Assembly (NCBI GenBank): GCA_021157555.1
Contig: JAGGWL010000308.1
Location: forward strand, 1 to 32,490
Direction of reading: 5' to 3'
Source of the DNA: Deltaproteobacteria bacterium
GTDB taxonomy: Bacteria > Desulfobacterota > Desulfobacteria > Desulfobacterales > BuS5
DNA: 32,490 nucleotides
Shown here: positions 7,984 through 16,739 of the stretch, piece by piece
Numbering within the stretch: position 1 is the first letter of the stretch
How the letters are laid out: each line of letters opens with the position of its first letter
Position numbers and translations under genes: made by a program
Notes under the pieces: generated by a model
Told to the model about the DNA's origin: nothing
The model's input: only the letters and a program-made list of their open reading frames with translations
Databases searched by the model: none

Positions 7984-8046
7984 CTTCCCCAACTATGCAT
8001 CACAGCTTCAGGCTGCACATCTTGAAATAGCTCATAAATTCGAGCG

Positions 8047-8865
8047 CTACTTGGAACGATTATTTTTTTCCACGCTCCTTAACTTGTGTGCGGCAATTTT
8101 GGCTTCGCTTGATTCAGGGTATTTTCTTATCAATTTCTTAAAAATTAAACGAGCATTAGCAGTATCTTCCAAATTAAAAAAAGCAAAGCCCTGTTTTAAA
8201 AGAGCGGATTTAACTTTATTGCCATCAGGATATTTTTCAATAACTTTTTGGTATTCAAGTATCGCCTTTTTGAACGATTTCTTACGATAATAGACTTCAC
8301 CAAACCAGAACTGCGCATTATCCGCATTCCTTGAATTGGGATACTGTTTTAATAAAGATGTAAAACCCTCAATCGCAGCCTTATTATCTCCACTATCAAA
8401 CGCCTCTTTAGCTTTTTGATATATCCTGTTATCAGGAGTTTGTTCTTTAACAACTTTGCGATAAGTTTCTTTTTTACTATAAACATTACCAGGAACAGGT
8501 ACTAAAGCTCTCTTTCCCCTGTTGTTTGACTCTTCAAGAGCCATTATCCTGCTATTCAATAAGTGTTCAGTCTCTTCAACCCGTCCATATAAAAGCCGGA
8601 TTTCATCCCTGAGTTTGTCAATTTCGGCATTAAGGCTTGCAGATTGTTCCCTTAGCAGGTTATCTTCTTTTGAGCTGTTTTCAGTATAGCTTTTAATATT
8701 TTTAAAAAAACTTTGATTTTTGGACTCAAAATCCGAATAACGCCTTTCAAGTGATGCAAGTCTGTTATCAAGGATATAAACATCCTCTCTTAAAGCACAT
8801 CCTGATAAAGAAAAACCAGATATAAAGATAAAAAAAATGACAAAAAATAAAAAAAATGATTTCAT
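8047..8865 (-). CDS. cpoB: Tol-Pal accessory lipoprotein/TPR protein CpoB (YbgF)
   Basis: Protein of 272 residues and last gene of the tol operon. A signal peptide ends in the lipobox LSGC, with lipidation predicted at C23; no Asp follows the Cys, so outer-membrane sorting is likely. E. coli CpoB is a soluble periplasmic protein, so the lipobox is a difference from that model. Residues about 25-120 form a coiled coil (trimerisation region of the family). The C-terminal half (about 145-265) has tetratricopeptide repeats (IYQKAKEAFDSGD, AILEYQKVIEKYPDG, ARLIFKKLIRKYPES). CpoB binds TolA and coordinates outer-membrane constriction with peptidoglycan synthesis at division. Its place directly after pal is canonical. 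Confidence 0.93.
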   Translation of the reverse strand: MKSFFLFFVIFFIFISGFSLSGCALREDVYILDNRLASLERRYSDFESKNQSFFKNIKSYTENSSKEDNLLREQSASLNAEIDKLRDEIRLLYGRVEETEHLLNSRIMALEESNNRGKRALVPVPGNVYSKKETYRKVVKEQTPDNRIYQKAKEAFDSGDNKAAIEGFTSLLKQYPNSRNADNAQFWFGEVYYRKKSFKKAILEYQKVIEKYPDGNKVKSALLKQGFAFFNLEDTANARLIFKKLIRKYPESSEAKIAAHKLRSVEKNNRSK

Positions 8866-8943
8866 AAATTATTTTTTTGAACATAAAAGGCCGGAAAGCT
8901 ATAAAGCCTCCCAGCCTGCAAATAAGAATATACAACTCAAGAC

Positions 8944-9534
8944 CTATTCCAATACAAAATGTACCCGCCGGTTTTTGGCCCAGGCATCTTCATTATGTTC
9001 CAGGAATAATGGACGTTCCTCACCATAACTGATTGTTGTTAATCGTTCTTGCGCAATACCAATATCCACCATAAATTTTTTCACACTCTCTGCCCGTCTA
9101 TCGCCCAAAGCAATATTATATTCACTGGTTCCGCGTTCATCACAATGCCCTTCAATAATCACAGAAACATCCGAATATTGCATCATCCATATTCCTTTAA
9201 GTTTAAGGGTATCCTGTGATGACAAGGAAAGAACCGAGCTGTCAAATTTAAAATATATATCTTCATTAATAAATTTTTCTCTGGCAGCATTTTCCTGAGC
9301 AGCCCGCTCCTCAGCAGCCAGAGCTTCAGCAGCCAGAGCTGCTGCATCTGCTTCTGAAATAGTGCTTTCCTCAAGATCCCCAGCAATTTCTTCAACCTGT
9401 TGAGCGGTAGAATCTTCGGCCGTTTGGTCTGTTACCGGTGCAGTACTAACCACCTTTTTAGTACATGCTGTGGTAAACAGCATGACAGATACAAAAAAAC
9501 AGAACGTTAATGTAATCAATAATCTCTTTTGCAT
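8944..9534 (-). CDS. pal: Peptidoglycan-associated lipoprotein Pal
   Basis: Protein of 196 residues from the ATG at 9534, which has GGAGGAG just upstream. The frame is open to 9642, but that extension overlaps tolB and precedes the signal peptide. The signal ends in FTTAC (predicted lipidated C24; Thr at -3 is less common). An Ala/Glu-rich helix (62-87) follows, containing a perfect 15-bp tandem duplication. The C-terminal OmpA domain (about 90-196) has FKFDSS, EGHCDERGTSEYN and DRRAESVKKF. Pal anchors the outer membrane to peptidoglycan and interacts with TolB and TolA. It lies 28 bases after tolB. Confidence 0.97.
   Translation of the reverse strand: MQKRLLITLTFCFFVSVMLFTTACTKKVVSTAPVTDQTAEDSTAQQVEEIAGDLEESTISEADAAALAAEALAAEERAAQENAAREKFINEDIYFKFDSSVLSLSSQDTLKLKGIWMMQYSDVSVIIEGHCDERGTSEYNIALGDRRAESVKKFMVDIGIAQERLTTISYGEERPLFLEHNEDAWAKNRRVHFVLE
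9311..9340 (-). repeat. Perfect 15-bp tandem duplication inside pal
   Basis: Two identical 15-base units (tcagcagccagagct on the plus strand) lie at 9311-9325 and 9326-9340. They encode LAAEA/LAAEE in the Ala-rich linker of Pal. The unit length is a multiple of three, so gain or loss changes the linker by five residues without a frameshift. Confidence 0.85.
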
Positions 9535-9562
9535 TTTCTCCTCCCTAATTAATAAAATGAAT

Positions 9563-10888
9563 TCACCTATAAATATTCGCAGACCATGCAGGATTAGTTT
9601 GTTCGCCAGGCATGGAAAGTAAACGTCTCTGATCCGTTCCATAAGCGGTCATTACATATATACCGGCAGTGCCTTTACGAGTGGAACTAAACAGAATCAG
9701 ACTTCCATCAGGAGACCATGAAGGGGATTCATTATCATAGGAAGATTCTGTCAACCGCATAAGATTTCTGCCGTCAACACTAATAACAAAAATGTTGATT
9801 TCACCCTTGCACATACCTGAATAAGCTATCTTGTCACCTTTTGGCGACCAGGCTGGCTCTGTATTATATCGCCCTTGATATGTAAGTCTGCTTACATGTC
9901 CTGATCCCACATCCTTAATGTAAATCTGCGGAGTTCCATGTCTTTTGGAAACAAAGGCCATTTTTCTTCCATCAGGAGACCATGAGGGAGATGAATCTAT
10001 TCCTTTGTTTATAGTTAATCTTTTAGTTATTTTACCCTTTCCGGTCAACATATAAATTTCCTGGTCACCGGAAAATGAAAATGTTGCGGCAAGCTCAAAC
10101 CTGTTAGGAACCCATGCAGGAGTGATATTAATACCTTTTTTGGCAACAATAGTGCCACTTTTTTGTGTTAAATTTTTTATGTAAAGGTCAGGGTGGCCTC
10201 TTAAATATGAAGTAAAAGCCAGACACCTGCCATCGGAGGACCATGCCGGAGAGAGAGTTATATTTTTGTTAAAGGTAAATCTTTTGGGATTGTAACCATC
10301 AAAATCACAGATATATATCTCCTTATGGCCTGAACCGGTCGACACAAATGCAATCCTGCTGTCAAATATTCCCCGATTGCCGGTGAGATGCTCTATAATT
10401 TCGCTGCAAAACCTCCGGACTATCCTTCGCTGGTCGCCAAGCCTGCTTTTATACTTCTTGCCAACAATCAGCTTGCATTTAAATGTATCATACAACCTCA
10501 ATTCCATTTCAAGCCGGTTGGCGTTTTCAAGAATAGCTCCTGTTATCAACAGCTCCGCACCAATAGATGTCCAGTTATAAAATTTAATATTTGATGCTGT
10601 AGTGCCTGAGCTATGAGCATCTTCCAGAAAAGCCGCCCTGTCAAGCATTTTGAAATAACCGGTAAACTCCAAAGTTGAAGAAAACAAGTCAGAAGCTTCC
10701 TGGGCAGTCTTCCTTTCTGCAAAATTGCCTGAAAAGGTTTTAAAATAAGAAACAGCAACAGGAATTTTTCTTAAAAAGGGATTGGTTATATCTATATAAT
10801 CATATCCCGCAAATGCGATATGCGACCCTTCAAAACAAAATATAACTGCAACACAATATAATACTCTAACAAATAATTTTTTTAACAT
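9563..10888 (-). CDS. tolB: Tol-Pal periplasmic beta-propeller protein TolB
   Basis: Protein of 441 residues, close to the family's 430. A Sec signal peptide (1-27, ending AFA) is followed by the N-terminal TolB domain (about 28-165) and a six-bladed propeller. Repeats of the PD40 type are clear: SPAWSSDGRCLAF, SPSWSPDGRKMAF, EPAWSPKGDKIAY and SPSWSPDGSLILF. TolB is periplasmic and cycles between Pal and the TolA complex to drive outer-membrane invagination at the division site. It lies 30 bases after tolA. Confidence 0.97.
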   Translation of the reverse strand: MLKKLFVRVLYCVAVIFCFEGSHIAFAGYDYIDITNPFLRKIPVAVSYFKTFSGNFAERKTAQEASDLFSSTLEFTGYFKMLDRAAFLEDAHSSGTTASNIKFYNWTSIGAELLITGAILENANRLEMELRLYDTFKCKLIVGKKYKSRLGDQRRIVRRFCSEIIEHLTGNRGIFDSRIAFVSTGSGHKEIYICDFDGYNPKRFTFNKNITLSPAWSSDGRCLAFTSYLRGHPDLYIKNLTQKSGTIVAKKGINITPAWVPNRFELAATFSFSGDQEIYMLTGKGKITKRLTINKGIDSSPSWSPDGRKMAFVSKRHGTPQIYIKDVGSGHVSRLTYQGRYNTEPAWSPKGDKIAYSGMCKGEINIFVISVDGRNLMRLTESSYDNESPSWSPDGSLILFSSTRKGTAGIYVMTAYGTDQRRLLSMPGEQTNPAWSANIYR

Positions 10889-10918
10889 ATCATCTCATAT
10901 CATCCGAAAATCTTACAA

Positions 10919-11797
10919 CTACCTGATACCTTCAGGCGTAAACCTTAACCCGACAATCACATAAGATTTATGAATTCCTGCAGGATGCGGGCGAACGGGA
11001 TTCGATTTTATAATTGCTTTTCTGGCAGATTCGTCCAAATAAATATTGCCTGACCTTTTATCAAACCATATATCCTGTATTTCACCATCCGGCATAATTT
11101 TAAACGCAATTTCAGCCATAAAATCAGTACGCCCTCCCGCCAGTTGTTCGGAAAATGCCCAGTTTTTTTGAACCTGATAAGCAACTTCAACCCTATAGAT
11201 ATTGATTAATTCGAGTCTTTTTTTTCCGGCAATACCATTAAAATTTTCTACTCTTACATCTTTTCCAGATTCTTTATTGTTCTGTTTCCCTGCCTCCGAC
11301 TTTTTGATTTCCTCTCTTAAACGTTCAAAAGCCATGGCAAGAGGATCCGATTCCGCCTCTTCAACTTTTTGTTCTATCTGTTGCAGAGACTTATTTTTGA
11401 GTGCTTTCTTTTTAAAAGCCTTCTCGTTAAGGACTTTCTTTCGTATTTTCTCTGGTTTATAAGTTCTCTTTTTTAGAGATTTTTTAACCCTTTTCTTCTT
11501 TTTTCCCAAAGGAACAGGTTTTGCGGATTTTTTTGCGGTGTTAACCGCAACTTCCGTGTCAGTCTTTGAATCTATCTTTTTGGGTCTAACAGATTTTGAT
11601 AAAATCTTGTTTTCAGGTAATGAAACAAGACTGACATTAATTACAGATGCTAACGGCTTGTTATCTGGTGTAAATTTCGGAGCAAAAATCAAAGCACATA
11701 TAAAAATCAGGTGAAATATGATTGAAATTGCATAAATGCAAAAAAACGTTTTTGGATCGTTATCTATCTCCTGATATAAGTGAGCATTAGAATACAT
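10919..11797 (-). CDS. tolA: TolA/TonB-family energy transducer
   Basis: Protein of 292 residues. A single N-terminal transmembrane helix (about 19-39) is followed by a Lys-rich periplasmic linker (about 65-150). A C-terminal TonB/TolA-type domain (about 195-292) contains YQVQKNWAFSEQLAGG, MPDGEIQDIWFDKRSGN and ARKAIIKSNPVRPHP. It is shorter than E. coli TolA (421) and lacks the long Ala-rich helix, as in many non-enterobacterial TolA proteins. It transmits proton-motive-force energy from TolQR to TolB/Pal. The position between tolR and tolB favours TolA over TonB. Confidence 0.92.
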   Translation of the reverse strand: MYSNAHLYQEIDNDPKTFFCIYAISIIFHLIFICALIFAPKFTPDNKPLASVINVSLVSLPENKILSKSVRPKKIDSKTDTEVAVNTAKKSAKPVPLGKKKKRVKKSLKKRTYKPEKIRKKVLNEKAFKKKALKNKSLQQIEQKVEEAESDPLAMAFERLREEIKKSEAGKQNNKESGKDVRVENFNGIAGKKRLELINIYRVEVAYQVQKNWAFSEQLAGGRTDFMAEIAFKIMPDGEIQDIWFDKRSGNIYLDESARKAIIKSNPVRPHPAGIHKSYVIVGLRFTPEGIR

Positions 11798-11843
11798 TTT
11801 TTACCCAAACACGGGAACTCAAAAACTAATAATTAAACCTGAT

Positions 11844-12269
11844 TCAACTTTTTTCATTCTTTTCAGTGGTGACAGGCTCTGTAACCATCCCGATCTTTTC
11901 GACTCCTGCGCCTTTAATCTCTGACATTACCAGAACTACCCGTCCATATGGTATCTCTTTATCAGCTCTAAGAAAAACTTCGCGATCTTTCCGCCCTTCC
12001 AGAATTTTTGATAATTTTTTCTGAAGAAAATCAATTTCCACCTGATAATCGTTTATATGAATCCCGCCACTTTTATCAATAGTAATTACCAGATTCTCTG
12101 CCTGCACAGTAAGAGATTTGGCATCCGTCTCAGGCAAGGATACATCAACCCCTTGCATCATCATAGGCGCTGTAACCATAAAGATTATAAGAAGAACAAG
12201 CATAACATCTACAAATGGAGTTACATTGATCTCCGCCATAAGACTATCATTCTTTCCGTTGGATATCAC
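11844..12269 (-). CDS. tolR: Tol-Pal proton channel subunit TolR (ExbD family)
   Basis: Protein of 141 residues. The transmembrane helix contains the motif INVTPFVDVMLVLLIIFMV with the proton-path Asp at residue 21. The periplasmic domain follows. The start is a GTG whose GTGA overlaps the tolQ stop by four bases, indicating translational coupling. A later ATG (residue 11) would still keep the helix but loses the overlap. It works with TolQ as a proton-driven motor in the inner membrane. Confidence 0.96.
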   Translation of the reverse strand: MISNGKNDSLMAEINVTPFVDVMLVLLIIFMVTAPMMMQGVDVSLPETDAKSLTVQAENLVITIDKSGGIHINDYQVEIDFLQKKLSKILEGRKDREVFLRADKEIPYGRVVLVMSEIKGAGVEKIGMVTEPVTTEKNEKS

Positions 12270-13021
12270 TTATCAATCCTCTCCGTACTTAAAATATCTC
12301 TTTCAATTATATTCAAAAAATCAGATGAAAAACTCTGCAATTCAGACTCTATAATCCTGATCTTCTGCATAAAATAATTAAAAGCGATTACCGCCGGTAT
12401 TGCCGTTGCCAAGCCTGCGGCTGTAGCTACAAGAGCCTCTGATATGCCAGGTGCCACAACAGCCAGACTGGCAGAGCCCCTCAAACCGATTCCATGAAAA
12501 GAATTCATAATACCCCATACAGTACCAAAAAGGCCAATAAAAGGGGTTGTACTCCCTGTTGTAGCAAGGAAAGGAACCATTTGCATCATTCTGGTCGTTT
12601 CTGTGTTGATTGCCCGCCGCAAAGATCTTTGCAGATTATCAGTACCTGCAACTTTTGAACTCAAAGATAATACTTCAGGTTCCTGTGTTCCGGATTCATG
12701 CTTTTGTGGTTCTTCGCTTTTACCTGTATCCCCTGACAAGCTCAACTTTCTCAATTCAAGATATCCGACACGAAAAATTCTGGCAACAGGACAGCCATAT
12801 AGTTGCCTTGCTTTTTTAAAAGCATCGGAAAAATCTTTGCTCTTCCAGAAAAATTCTGTAAAAAGGATTGATTCTTTTATCGCTTTTCGCAAGTATCGAT
12901 ATTTTATAATAATAATTGCCCATGAGGTTATTGAAAAAAAAAGCAAAAGTAAAAGCACAAATTGAACCATGAGTCCTGCATTGGCTACCATGTGCAATAA
13001 ATCAATATCTGAAGCAGGCAT
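12266..13021 (-). CDS. tolQ: Tol-Pal proton channel subunit TolQ
   Basis: Protein of 251 residues with three transmembrane segments (about 17-39, 155-180, 190-215) and the conserved MotA/TolQ/ExbB stretch with TPFIGLFGTVWGIMNSF. E. coli TolQ has 230 residues. The surplus lies in the cytoplasmic loop at about 95-127, a polar Ser/Glu/Lys-rich insertion. The ATG has GGAGA five bases upstream. It is the first gene of the tol operon and is divergent from sdhC. Confidence 0.96.
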   Translation of the reverse strand: MPASDIDLLHMVANAGLMVQFVLLLLLFFSITSWAIIIIKYRYLRKAIKESILFTEFFWKSKDFSDAFKKARQLYGCPVARIFRVGYLELRKLSLSGDTGKSEEPQKHESGTQEPEVLSLSSKVAGTDNLQRSLRRAINTETTRMMQMVPFLATTGSTTPFIGLFGTVWGIMNSFHGIGLRGSASLAVVAPGISEALVATAAGLATAIPAVIAFNYFMQKIRIIESELQSFSSDFLNIIERDILSTERIDK

Positions 13022-13129
13022 AAGTGTCTCCGTAAACTTTTTTGTTTAATAATGTCAAAACATTCGAAAACATTCAAAGGAATAAGGTAGAATATAAAAT
13101 ACAACCATAAAACATATTTCAAAGATTTC

Positions 13130-13156
13130 ACTATACTGAATCTGGAGCAGTGTCAA
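13130..13156 (-). promoter_or_regulatory. Candidate tolQ promoter
   Basis: Reading toward tolQ, TTGACA (complement of 13151-13156) and TATAGT (complement of 13130-13135) are separated by 15 bases. Both hexamers are near consensus (6/6 and 5/6), but the spacer is two bases shorter than ideal. It lies about 110 bases before the tolQ start. Confidence 0.4.
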
Positions 13157-13187
13157 CAAATTTGGCATTAGATATTCTTTTTTGAAA

Positions 13188-13255
13188 CTATTGACAAACC
13201 TATTTTTCTATTGACAAATAACTAATAAATTATTAGTTATCTCAATGAATATACT
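13188..13255 (+). promoter_or_regulatory. sdhCAB upstream control region with 23-bp palindrome
   Basis: A perfect inverted repeat with half-site ATAACTAATAA fills 13218-13240 around a single central A (13229). Immediately upstream, CTATTGACAAA occurs twice (starting at 13188 and 13208), 20 bases apart, i.e. two helical turns. The second TTGACA (13211-13216) could be a -35 element with a weak -10 (TAGTTAT, 13234-13240), which would put the palindrome between them. TATACT at 13250-13255 is another possible -10. The symmetry strongly suggests a dimeric regulator's operator; which regulator is unknown. Confidence 0.5.
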
Positions 13256-13281
13256 TTGGTAATATTATAACGGAGGAAATG

Positions 13282-13923
13282 ATGGCTTGGATAACAGAAA
13301 CATTCACAACATCAATAGGAAAAAAAATTTTAATGGCCCTTACAGGCTTAAGTTTTTGTGGTTTTCTGACTGTACATCTTATCGGGAATCTCACTCTATA
13401 TGGTGGTCAGGATCTTTTTAACGCTTATGTAGAACATCTTCATTCATTAGGGCCTCTTATTATAGTGTTTGAATGGGGACTTCTATTACTGGCAATAATT
13501 CATATCCTAACAGGTTCAATTCTTTTTTTTCAGAATCTAAAAGCAAGACCTGTAAGATATAAAGTTAATAAAAATGCCGGAGGACGTACCCTGGGATCGG
13601 CTACTATGCCGTACACCGGTTTTATCCTGCTCCTCTTCATTATATTTCACCTATTGGATTTTCATTTTGTTGATCATACTACTCAAACTGTTTATCAAAT
13701 TGTATCCAATTCTTTGTCTCAAATCGGGTTAGCAACTGTTTATATCTTTGCGGTTGTTATAGCTGCAATACACATAAGCCACGGATTCTGGAGCCTGTTC
13801 CAGACTTTAGGCGCTAATCATCCAAAATATATGCCCTTAATAAAAAATATTGGCATTCTATTCAGCCTGCTTATAGGAATAGGTTTTGGTTTCATCCCTA
13901 TATTTATTGCATTTATTGCTTAA
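13282..13923 (+). CDS. sdhC: Succinate dehydrogenase/fumarate reductase cytochrome b subunit
   Basis: Integral membrane protein of 213 residues with five transmembrane helices, typical of type-B di-heme SdhC/FrdC. Histidines at 32, 74, 123 and 164 lie in helices at spacings like the four heme ligands of Wolinella FrdC. It carries electrons between menaquinone and the iron-sulfur subunit. Two ATGs are adjacent (13279 and 13282). GGAGG at 13272-13276 is only two bases from the first but five from the second, so I chose 13282. First gene of sdhCAB. Confidence 0.95.
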   Translation: MAWITETFTTSIGKKILMALTGLSFCGFLTVHLIGNLTLYGGQDLFNAYVEHLHSLGPLIIVFEWGLLLLAIIHILTGSILFFQNLKARPVRYKVNKNAGGRTLGSATMPYTGFILLLFIIFHLLDFHFVDHTTQTVYQIVSNSLSQIGLATVYIFAVVIAAIHISHGFWSLFQTLGANHPKYMPLIKNIGILFSLLIGIGFGFIPIFIAFIA

Positions 13924-13966
13924 AAATATCCACCAAATTTAAGGTGAAAGATAGAAAGGATTTGTT

Positions 13967-15880
13967 ATGCAACTTGATGGTAAGGTTCCAGGTGGTCATA
14001 TTTCAGAAAAATGGGATAAATACCGTTTTGATTTAAAACTGGTAAATCCCTCAAATAAAAGAAAATTTAATATTATTGTGGTGGGAACCGGTCTTGCAGG
14101 TGGTTCAGCTTCCGCATCTCTGGCAGAGCTGGGATATAATGTTAAAACATTCTGTATCCAGGACAGCCCCAGACGCGCGCATAGTATTGCTGCTCAGGGT
14201 GGTATAAATGCTGCCAAAAACTATCCCAATGACGGAGACAGCACTTGGCGTCTCTTTTATGACACAGTAAAAGGCGGTGATTTCAGATCACGTGAAGCCA
14301 ATGTCTACAGACTTGCCCAGGTAAGCTCTAATATAATAGATCAGTGTGTAGCTCAGGGAGTGCCTTTTGCACGAGATTACGGAGGTTTGCTTGCAAACCG
14401 CTCTTTTGGAGGCGCTCAGGTTTCAAGAACCTTTTATGCAAGAGGACAGACAGGACAACAGCTTCTTCTCGGCGCCTACAGTGCACTTTCAAGACAAATT
14501 AATGCAGGTAAGGTTACAATGTTTCCCAGGAGAGAGATGCTTGACCTGGTTGTAATAAATAATCAGGCTCGAGGAATCATTGTAAGAAACCTGATAACAG
14601 GAGAACTTGAGTCTCACGATGCAGATGCAGTTGTTTTATGCACCGGCGGATATGTAAACGTTTTTTTTCTCTCAACCAATGCTATGGCATGCAACGTTAC
14701 TGCTGCATTTAGAGCTTGTAAAAAAGGTGCGTTTTTCGCTAATCCCTGTTTTACCCAAATTCACCCGACCTGCATCCCGATGCATGGAACATTTCAATCA
14801 AAATTGACTCTCATGAGCGAAAGTTTAAGAAATGATGGGCGTGTATGGGTTCCTAAAAATCCAGGAGATAAACGGCCTGCCAATCAAATTCCGGAATCGG
14901 AAAGAGATTATTATCTCGAAAATAAATACCCAAGCTTCGGCAATCTGGTCCCACGTGATGTAGCTTCGCGCAATGCCAAGGAACAATGTGACGTTGGAAA
15001 AGGCGTGGGTGAAACAGGACTGGCAGTTTATCTTGACTTTGAAGAAGCCATTAAACGTGACGGAAAAAATGTAATAGAAAAAAAATACGGGAATCTTTTT
15101 CAGATGTATGAAAAAATTACGGCAGCTAACCCGTATGAAACACCAATGATGATCTATCCCGCTATGCATTATGCAATGGGTGGCTTATGGGTAGATTATA
15201 ATCTCATGAGTAATCTTGAAGGCCTGTTTGTTCTTGGTGAAGCCAATTTTTCCGATCATGGTGCAAATCGACTTGGAGCCAGTGCTTTGATGCAAGGTCT
15301 TGCAGACGGTTATTTTGTTATTCCATATACAATTGGCGGATATCTGGCTGGTACATCAAGAAAAGATATTACAAGTGACCACCCTGCCTTTAAAGACGCA
15401 ACCCAAGCTGTCAATACACGTATTAACAAGCTCCTCTCAATCAATGGCAAACGTACTGTGGATGATTTTCACCGAGAGCTGGGACAAACTCTCTGGAATC
15501 ATTGCGGTATGGCCAGGAATGAAGCAGGCCTGAAAAAAGCCAAAGAGCATATCAAAGGGCTGAGAGAAGAATTCTGGCAGAATGTTAAAGTACCTGGAGA
15601 TGAAAAAGACTTCAATCAATCACTTGAACGAGCCGGACGTGTGGCTGATTTTCTTGAATTCAGTGAGATCATGGTAGATGATGCCCTTGAGCGTAAAGAA
15701 TCCTGCGGAGGCCATTTTAACGAAGCCTACCAGACCGATGAAAATGAAGCTTTACGTGATGATGAAAATTTCTGCCATGTTGCCGCCTGGGAATTCAAAG
15801 GAGAAAATAATAAACCGGAATTCCATAAAGAGCCACTGGTTTTTGAAAACGTCAAATTAACACAAAGGAGCTACAAGTGA
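13967..15880 (+). CDS. sdhA: Succinate dehydrogenase/fumarate reductase flavoprotein subunit
   Basis: Flavoprotein of 637 residues, the size typical of the type-B enzymes. The dinucleotide-binding motif GTGLAGGSAS is at residues 40-49. H72 in AHSIAAQGG is the covalent FAD site of the family. TQIHPTCIP, PRDVASRNAKEQ and MHYAMGGLW are the substrate-binding and catalytic segments. It interconverts succinate and fumarate on the membrane face; direction cannot be read from sequence, and sulfate reducers may use it either way. AAAGGA lies six bases before the ATG. Its stop overlaps the sdhB start. Confidence 0.97.
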   Translation: MQLDGKVPGGHISEKWDKYRFDLKLVNPSNKRKFNIIVVGTGLAGGSASASLAELGYNVKTFCIQDSPRRAHSIAAQGGINAAKNYPNDGDSTWRLFYDTVKGGDFRSREANVYRLAQVSSNIIDQCVAQGVPFARDYGGLLANRSFGGAQVSRTFYARGQTGQQLLLGAYSALSRQINAGKVTMFPRREMLDLVVINNQARGIIVRNLITGELESHDADAVVLCTGGYVNVFFLSTNAMACNVTAAFRACKKGAFFANPCFTQIHPTCIPMHGTFQSKLTLMSESLRNDGRVWVPKNPGDKRPANQIPESERDYYLENKYPSFGNLVPRDVASRNAKEQCDVGKGVGETGLAVYLDFEEAIKRDGKNVIEKKYGNLFQMYEKITAANPYETPMMIYPAMHYAMGGLWVDYNLMSNLEGLFVLGEANFSDHGANRLGASALMQGLADGYFVIPYTIGGYLAGTSRKDITSDHPAFKDATQAVNTRINKLLSINGKRTVDDFHRELGQTLWNHCGMARNEAGLKKAKEHIKGLREEFWQNVKVPGDEKDFNQSLERAGRVADFLEFSEIMVDDALERKESCGGHFNEAYQTDENEALRDDENFCHVAAWEFKGENNKPEFHKEPLVFENVKLTQRSYK

Positions 15881-16641
15881 CAAAAAATATAAATTTAACC
15901 TTAAAAGTATGGCGTCAGAAAGGGCCGAACGTAAAAGGCAGACTTGAAACTTATTATGCAAATGATATTTCCACAGATATGTCTTTTCTGGAAATGATTG
16001 ACGTTGTAAATGAACAATTAACGCTTGAAGACAAAGAACCGATAGCATTTGATCATGACTGCAGGGAAGGCATTTGCGGAATGTGCGGTGCAGTTATAAA
16101 CGGTCGGGCTCATGGTCCTGAGAAAGGAACAACATTATGCCAGTTACACATGAGACATTTTTCCGACAAGGATGTAATTGTTATTGAGCCATGGAGAGCC
16201 AGAGCTTTTAAGATAATCAAGGATCTGGTTGTAGATAGAAGTGCTTTGGATACAATCATCCAGGCCGGAGGATATGTGTCAGTTGACACAGGAGGAGCGC
16301 AGGATGCCAACTCCATAGCTATTCCTCAAGAAATTGCTGAACTGGCCATGGATGCAGCCGCATGCATAGGCTGTGGCGCTTGCGTCGCCGCCTGTCCCAA
16401 TGCTTCCGCAATGCTGTTCACAAGTGCAAAGATATCTCAACTGGCTTTACTCCCCCAGGGGAAGCCTGAAGCAGCACTGCGAGCCATCGCTATGGTCAAT
16501 GTTATGGATAAACTCGGTTTCGGCAACTGTACCAATGAAAAAGAATGTGAGGCAGAATGTCCCAAAGAAATTTCCATAATCAATATTGCACGCATGAATC
16601 GTGAATTTTTAAAAGCCGGCCTTATTTCTACTGTAAAATAA
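15877..16641 (+). CDS. sdhB: Succinate dehydrogenase/fumarate reductase iron-sulfur subunit
   Basis: Protein of 254 residues. Cysteines 62, 67, 70 and 88 form the [2Fe-2S] site (CREGICGMCG...C). C163, C166, C169 with C228, and C173, C218 with C224, form the [4Fe-4S] and [3Fe-4S] sites. The start is GTG: AAGGAG lies seven bases upstream and GTGA overlaps the sdhA stop by four bases, which couples their translation. It passes electrons from FAD to the hemes of SdhC. Confidence 0.97.
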   Translation: MTKNINLTLKVWRQKGPNVKGRLETYYANDISTDMSFLEMIDVVNEQLTLEDKEPIAFDHDCREGICGMCGAVINGRAHGPEKGTTLCQLHMRHFSDKDVIVIEPWRARAFKIIKDLVVDRSALDTIIQAGGYVSVDTGGAQDANSIAIPQEIAELAMDAAACIGCGACVAACPNASAMLFTSAKISQLALLPQGKPEAALRAIAMVNVMDKLGFGNCTNEKECEAECPKEISIINIARMNREFLKAGLISTVK

Positions 16642-16681
16642 AAACCTGCTCTGTATCAATTGCTTTTTTAGACTATAAACT

Positions 16682-16723
16682 AAAGCGGGACTCTCTGACA
16701 TTTCAAGGTGCCCCGCTTTTTAC
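16682..16723 (+). terminator. Rho-independent terminator after sdhB
   Basis: AAAGCGGG (16682-16689) pairs with CCCGCTTT (16712-16719), followed by more T. The 22-base loop is long for a terminator. Its location 40 bases after the sdhB stop fits the end of the sdhCAB transcript. Confidence 0.65.
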
Positions 16724-16739
16724 GATAAAAACTACCAAT

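Noticed and set aside
7946..8046. Terminator between the convergent AAA-OmpA gene and cpoB
   Set aside because: Only a 4-bp CAGC/GCTG stem was found, without a T-run.
9535..9642. 36-codon upstream extension of Pal
   Set aside because: It overlaps the end of tolB and precedes a complete lipoprotein signal peptide with a strong ribosome-binding site.
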